Source of the DNA: Cryptomeria japonica
Lineage: Eukaryota; Streptophyta; Pinopsida; Cupressales; Cupressaceae
Direction: 5' to 3'
Assembly: GCF_030272615.1 (NCBI RefSeq)
Contig: NC_081413.1
Coordinates: forward strand, 19,790,285 to 19,854,284
DNA: 64,000 bases
Shown here: one piece after another, positions 58,565-64,000 of the stretch
Layout of the letters: every line of letters begins with the position of its first letter
How positions within the stretch are numbered: position 1 is the first letter of the stretch
Notes under the pieces: generated by a model
What the model saw: the letters and a program-made list of their open reading frames with translations, nothing else
Databases searched by the model: none
Told to the model about the DNA's origin: nothing
Translations under genes and position numbers: made by a program

Positions 58565-58681
58565 TTTTAGGTGATGGTCGTGTCACTCCTCCATCTTACT
58601 CCTCTCCAAGCCCCTCATTTATAAGTTCTAGGAGGTGCGGTCACCGTTTCCTTATATCAGCATTTTGGTATTAAGCTTCAG

Positions 58682-58713
<32 letters not shown>

Positions 58714-58879
58714 GTATATATTTATATATAATCACATATGTATTTATCATCGGGTATTTAAGGATTGATTCATGTTTTATAATGTATTCATATATATATA
58801 AATATATACATATATATATTCATATATATATATATGTATATATATACATTCATATATATATTCATATATCTATATACTC

Positions 58880-58916
<37 letters not shown>

Positions 58917-59008
58917 GGTGTAAATAGAAACATACACAATTTCACACACACATATATACATATATATATATATACAGAAACAATATATATATGTATATAT
59001 ATATATAC

Positions 59009-59060
<52 letters not shown>

Positions 59061-60467
59061 TTATATCTATCCGTATTTGAACTTTCATATATTTGTTTGT
59101 ATATTTCTCTCATCACCTGTCCCTAGATACCCAATTCTGTGTGTGGGTGAAATAGGGATGTTTCAGGCGAGAAGAGAGGAGATTGGAAGTAGCCTGGTAT
59201 TCCTGCTCTGGCTCATGCAGGTCTCCCCTCCAAAACAAGTAGACTGGGTCAAGTTTTTATGGATAGCGAGGGAATTGACATCAATGAGGAATCTATTATG
59301 TCTTCTAATGACAATAAGGGACTGACAGGTTATGTGTCTCCGTGCTAAGACTACTGGTTTCTTGAAATTTGGTATTTAAGACCCTTATTCTATGTATCGG
59401 ATAGTGTTGGTTATCATTTTAACATAGGATATAAGCCTTTTGTTAATACGGCACAGATATCTTGGTTACAGTTACGTTGGTAATATGGTAGTAAAGGTTT
59501 TATAGAATGTCATAGTGTTTGACATCTCTGTGGATTTTGAGGTGCCCTTTCTTTACCGTATGGGGTTCATTCGGGTTCTTACAAACTACTGAGGACTGGG
59601 TTGCATGCTTTCTTTTTAGATGTATTGTGGAGGGAAGAAGAGGATATGACTAGGCTTAGATATGGATACAGATATTTAGAAGGATCTATATATGATATGC
59701 CTCTGGATAGGCTCTTTTCTCTTTTGTTGTTTCATTCCTTTTTCCATACATATATATTTTTGTGTGCATCTGTATATATTCATGAAAATTCTGTCAGACT
59801 CAATGATAGATTATCTCGCATATAGGCATATCAATATACATACATATGCATATGAATATATTTATGTTTTGGTGAATCAAACATCTACAGAGTTAGAAGT
59901 AATTAAGGAACTGAGAGAAATTGATCCTTTTCATTTGTGTAGGCAGAATTGTAGCCTGGATAATCTCTTAAATTGAAACCCAAAAGGTTAAGATGGTTTC
60001 AAGCTAAGGGATATCTAGGCTATAATCCTCTTACATTAGATAGAAAAGATGTTATTATTTATTGAACGATTGTTGCAAGTTATTATGTTTACTATGCTTC
60101 TAACAGTTTGGCAAAGTAAGATGCAATAAGGTTTTGCAGATTCGGGATACAGGACAAAAGTTAAAGCTCGAAGTATAAAAGGATTCGCCAAAACTGAGAG
60201 GATGGATCCAACCGGGAAAAGATTTGCAAGATTTTATGTATAGAAAGAAACTAAAATGTCTAAAAAAGGAAGCCTCCGTCCTCAGAAGAGGAATTGTAAA
60301 AATTACAGTTGTTTATGATATCTGATCCCATAAGGGATCTGGGCTAGACCAGAGGTTTTCTTATCTCCATTCTTTCCTACCAATGCCCACATTGAATGGA
60401 GATGTAATATTTTTTATAAAAGAAATAAATTTTGGCTTCGACCTTTTATCGATCAAAAAAATAAAAA
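58565..60467 (+). other. LINE 3' untranslated region
   Basis: 1.9 kb after ORF2 without a convincing gene. It contains a TATA/CATATA microsatellite cluster with a (TG)n stretch (about 58682-59065), then unrecognised sequence with short frames, and ends ATTTTTTATAAAAGAAATAA and an A-rich tail. It is long for a plant L1 3' end; 59100-60350 could include transduced or inserted DNA. Confidence 0.75.
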
Positions 60468-60484
60468 TTAATTCATTAAAATCA

Positions 60485-61698
60485 AATTTCATTCAATTAA
60501 ATAAATAAAATCAATTTATTTAATTAAATCCCCTATTCCTCTTTTAAATAAATTAAATCAAACATTTATTCAAATCATTTATCCCCCCCACTTGCATTTT
60601 CCTACAAATGCAACTTGCACACATTTATTGAAATAAATAAATTTTTATTTTAATAAAATCCTATTTTCCCTCACCCACCAAATCCACTTGCAAATCTAAT
60701 CCGCTTCTAGATTCTTCTAATCCCTTCCTAATTAGCCTAATCCATCACTTAATTATTGTCACATTCCTAAGCAAAATGGAGTCACTTCTCAAATACTCCA
60801 AAGTCTTTGAAAAGTATTTAATGCTTTGTGTGTTCAACAAATTAACCCCCGAAGTCTTCCAAGACCACTAATGGCTCTTACATGACCATTTATGGCTCTT
60901 ACATAACCTTTTATCATTATTTCAAACTTGTCTCCCCAAACATTTATTATTTTGACCATATTCATCCATTTCACATTTGCACAAGAGTTTATCCATTGGA
61001 TAAAAGCTTTATTCTTTGAATAAAGAGTTTATTCATTCAACCAACCTTGACTTTAACTCTCAAGGTCATGTCAAGCATTAAAATGCTTATTCCCTCTCCT
61101 CTCAACCTATCTCACATTAACACTTGTCATCTTGGTATTGGGTTGAAAGACCTCACATGGATTTGAAATCATTCAATCCTAACCCTTGTTGAGATTGCTC
61201 AATCTCAACCATCCATTGCTCCATTTTTCCTATAAATAGAGCCCATTTCTTCATAATCCAGATCCTAAAAACTTGTATACAGTTAACTTATAGGCATTTT
61301 AAGAGAGAATTTAGCATAGCAATCTCATGTATTGTCATTTTGGTTAAAATAAATCATTTTAACATCAATAGATTAATATTAGCTTTTTATTTTACATTTA
61401 GAGCAATATTACAATCTCAATCCTCCATAAGCATCCATAGTGCAAAAAGCTGCTAAGAGCTACACTATTTTGGAACCTGGAGAGGAGAGGAACAAGGGAG
61501 AAGGAGGTAAGAGCATGTTAGGAGGTATTTGGAGATGCCTTATCATATTTGCTTCTTTAGTTAAATATGCTTTCATGTTTTTAGTGTCTCTCTTTATATG
61601 CCTTTTTAGATTAGTTTTTGATTGACTAACACTAACGATTTTCTTGTTTCTTGTGTTTTTTATCATTGACTAAATCTTGTCCATTTAGGAGGGCATCA
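60485..61698 (+). repeat. Gypsy-2 second LTR, right piece
   Basis: Remaining 1214 bp of the LTR, matching 35442-36655, with TATA box at 61231-61239 and end GGGCATCA. It differs from the other LTR at scattered positions (for example about four in a 120-bp stretch near 61440). Confidence 0.93.
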
Positions 61699-61703
61699 AT
61701 AAC

Positions 61704-62658
61704 ATTTCCCACAATTTCACTAAATTACTCTAAATCTTATCTTGCCTACTAGAAAGATGCAATACTAAAACCAATTTACTAACGTAATAGTTCACTACCT
61801 TCATAAGGTATAAATCTTAGCATTTTTATTACATTTCCCTAAGTTCTACTTTACACATTCCATAATTACTTTAAGTTAATGCACCATCCAAATCGTAACA
61901 ATACAACACATCATCATCTTCCATTATCTAAGTTACACATATTAGTTTACTTATTAAATTTTCTAGGAGTCATATTTTGTTAAGGATTTGTTTAAAACAT
62001 GTTTACCCCCCTACAATTTTCATCCATTGCATGTTACCAAAGATAATTGACATCATAACTTACTTTATCCAAAGTGAATATTCTTATTTTGCATCAAGGC
62101 GCCTCATAAGGGTGTTAATTACATATTTGTTAAACCACCCTAGGTGCATGATTTCTTCCCACATCATAGGGCAACCAGGTGTAATCAAGTCTAGGTTTTT
62201 TTTTTCAAATCTGCTCATAAATAGGACCTTTTCTACCTCTAGGGCTTACAATGTTTAGACTTCTAGGAAAAAAGGTTAAGTTACATAGGTTACACTAATC
62301 GCAAACCCAAATATTAAGGTATATAACAATCCCTTTCTAAGGGAGTGATGAAAAAGTAAGTATACTTAATTTAGATATCATCCATGCAGTCATCAACATA
62401 CACATGCCAAATTAACAAGTCTTCAATTATCAGCTCTTTCACAATTCCTTCACACTTTTGTTATTAATTTTCTTGCTTAGATTAATCGTAAAAACTTTTC
62501 ATTTAAGAGGATATTCCTTCCATTATCTTAATTTGATATAATACTTTTTATTTATTCCTTGTGCCTAATTTTACTCCTTGTGGTATTCTCCCTTGACACA
62601 CTATTAATGGTTCAATGAACATGAAATACATTACTCTAATCACATTACTAGGACTAGA
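61704..62658. other. AT-rich spacer, nothing recognised
   Basis: No coding signal, no tandem repeat of note. It begins after ATAAC (61699-61703), the expected right target duplication of Gypsy-2. Confidence 0.55.
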
Positions 62659-63010
62659 TGTTAGGGTTTCAAGCAGATCTGAAGAAAATGTGAACTAACA
62701 ATTATATGCAGATCTAAATACAAAAGATAAAGGAGTAAAACAGGACACAGATAACACAAAGATTTAATGTGGTTCACCCAGAATGTGTTATGTCCACCAT
62801 ATACAATCGTCCTATCTTTCTTATTATCTAGCAAAAATAGTACATAAACCTCTCTATGCCTTAAGCATCCCAGCCACTTATAACATGCATTTTTAGGGCA
62901 ATAGACAAAGTCGGCCTTTTTAGGGTTTTATTACAATGTCAGTTTTCATCAACAAAAAATGTCCAAAAAAAGTGTACAGTACTTTGCTGATCAGTCGACA
63001 CATATCAACA
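62659..63010 (-). repeat. Copia-2 3' LTR
   Basis: 352 bp with minus-strand ends TGTTGATATG...AACCCTAACA. It contains the phrase TTTAATGTGGTTCACCCAGA, common in short copia LTRs. A minus-strand purine tract (CCAAGTGGAAGAT, 63011-63023) precedes it, and the outer 5-mer is CTAGA (62654-62658). The partner LTR lies outside the window. Confidence 0.78.
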
Positions 63011-63181
63011 ATCTTCCACTTGGAGACTGATCAGGCTCCACACCAAACAATCTCCCACTTAGAGATTGATACTAGACGACACCACTATACTTGCAGCATC
63101 CACTAGATAAAACATTAGGACTCAACTGGTATAAATTCCACAATTATCAATCAAGAAGACCAATAGAAACTGATGAAGAAA

Positions 63182-64000
63182 TCAGCTTCTCCTGTGGAAC
63201 TGCCTTTGTGAACATATCGGTAGGATTCTCACTTGTGTGAATCTTCTCGAGCCATAACTGACCCTCCTCCAAAATAGTCTGGATGAAGTGGTACCTGAGC
63301 TGAATGTGCTTTGTCCTTGAATGAAAAGAAGAGTTCTTCGCAAGATGAATGGTACTCTAGCTATCAATATACAATTAGTGATCCTCCTGTGTCTGACCCA
63401 ATTCCTCCAGAAGATATTGTAACCAAATCATCTCCTTGTTGGCTTCTGTAGCAACAACATACTCAGCTTTAGTGGTTGAAAGTGCAACAACCTTTTGTAG
63501 CCTAGAAATCCAACTGACTGCAGTTTCCCCTATAGTAAAAACATACCCTGTAGTACTCCTCCATGAATCAATATCACCTACCAAATCAAAGTCAACAAAT
63601 CCACCCAGAGAAACATTAGATCCTTTGAAACATAATGCCTTCATAGTAGTTCCTTTCGAATACCAAAGAATCCATTTCACAGCATTCCAATGTTCCATAC
63701 CTAGATTACTCATAAACCCGCTCACAACTCCCACTGCATATGCAATATTTGGCCTTGTGCCTCTGGGCACATCTCCTTAGTCAATTTGAAATGACTAGCC
63801 AAAGGTGTACTAACTACTTTTGCATCATGCATGTTAAATATTTTCAACACCTTCTTTATATACTCACTTCGGGACAAATTCAAGGTTCTATTTTTCTTGT
63901 CCCGTGTAATCCTCATACCAAGAATTTGCTTAGCTGCACCCAAATCCTTCATAGCAAATGACCTAACTAATTTATGTTTAAGATCATTTATATGTTGCAT
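63182..64000 (-). pseudogene. Copia-2 reverse transcriptase / RNase H end, partial and broken
   Basis: Minus strand, running in from beyond the window: LVRSFAMKDLGAAKQILGMR, SEYIKKVLKIFNMHDAKVVS and STPLASHFKLTKEMCP (RT thumb). A frame change follows, then GTRPNIAYAVGVVSGFMSNL, WRSTTGYVFTIGETAVSWIS, VVALSTTKAEYVVATEANKE (RNase H), and the RNase H end to about 63182. These are typical copia residues. A stop near 63780 and another near 63370 show that it is not functional. Confidence 0.9.

Larger units (their letters stand above)
52563..60467 (+). mobile_element. L1-type LINE with RNase H domain, nearly intact
   Basis: Non-LTR retrotransposon of 7.9 kb inserted in the Gypsy-2 LTR. The 17-bp target duplication TTAATTCATTAAAATCA is perfect (52546-52562 and 60468-60484), and the 3' end is an A-rich tail (GATCAAAAAAATAAAAA). 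ORF1 (52662 or 52842 to 54353) has three stops. ORF2 (54350-58564) is complete. The perfect duplication, intact ORF2 and full length indicate a recent insertion; the domain set (endonuclease, RT, zinc-binding region, RNase H) is that of plant L1 elements. Confidence 0.96.
33045..61698 (+). mobile_element. Gypsy-2: large Tat-like Ty3/gypsy retrotransposon in an LTR-sharing tandem, with antisense PMD gene
   Basis: Order: 3' part of a first copy (33045-35270), LTR (35271-36655), primer binding site, long leader, gag-pol (39348-46637), non-coding 3' region, antisense PMD gene (51228-49188), polypurine tract, second LTR (52392-52562 and 60485-61698) split by a LINE. The gag type (CEFHQGRGHKTSNC), RT (YVDDLLAKS), two RNase H domains and a tRNA-Arg-like primer site fit the Tat/Ogre group, where additional open frames outside gag-pol are known. 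The sequence after 61698 (ATAAC) has no match at the left edge because the left copy is truncated. A likely origin is unequal recombination between LTRs of two copies. Confidence 0.85.

Overview
The window is nuclear DNA of a land plant and consists almost entirely of repeats. No intact host gene, tRNA, rRNA or prokaryotic feature is visible. The retroelement types (Ty3/gypsy chromovirus-like, Ty3/gypsy Tat-like, Ty1/copia, and a plant L1 LINE with an RNase H domain), a captured plant mobile domain (PMD) gene, large satellites and microsatellites, and deep nesting point to intergenic heterochromatin of a large plant genome. A gymnosperm is possible, but I cannot prove it from the sequence.

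Layout. 1-1220: a 20-bp inverted-module minisatellite followed by a CT-rich array. 1221-9039: a decayed minus-strand chromovirus-like gypsy element (Gypsy-1) inserted in that CT array, with target duplication CTCCC. 9045-28140: an older host unit with two convergent genes. One is a broken plus-strand transposase-like gene (9582-13000). The other is a broken minus-strand multi-exon gene (27083 to 15795) cut by a full-length copia element (16945-24632, duplication AGGAG) and a solo Gypsy-1 LTR (24845-26481). Removing the two inserts and one copy of each duplication makes the minus-strand gene collinear again. This unit may be an undescribed DNA transposon. 28141-33015: AT-rich DNA with several microsatellites, a hairpin GC-rich minisatellite and an unidentified LTR-like end.

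33045-61698 is the most unusual part. Two copies of a Tat-like gypsy family (Gypsy-2) share one LTR. A truncated 3' portion of one copy (33045-35270) is followed by LTR 35271-36655, an internal region of about 15.7 kb, and a second LTR (52392-52562 plus 60485-61698). The internal region holds a gag-pol frame open end to end apart from stop codons (39348-46637), with dual RNase H domains. It also holds, in antisense, a PMD gene with its own TATA box, a long leader and an apparent intron (51228 to 49188). Arrays of a short motif (consensus AGCGCTATTG) lie in the leaders of both the sense gag-pol transcript and the antisense PMD transcript. A nearly intact L1 LINE (52563-60467) sits inside the second LTR with a 17-bp target duplication. 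Its ORF2 is 1404 codons, undamaged, and overlaps ORF1 by ATGA.

61704-64000: low-complexity spacer, then the 3' LTR and RT/RNase H end of a second copia element on the minus strand that runs out of the window.

Age order from nesting: the convergent-gene unit is older than the copia and the solo LTR inserted in it; the Gypsy-2 tandem is older than the LINE. The LINE looks youngest and is the only element with a complete catalytic ORF.
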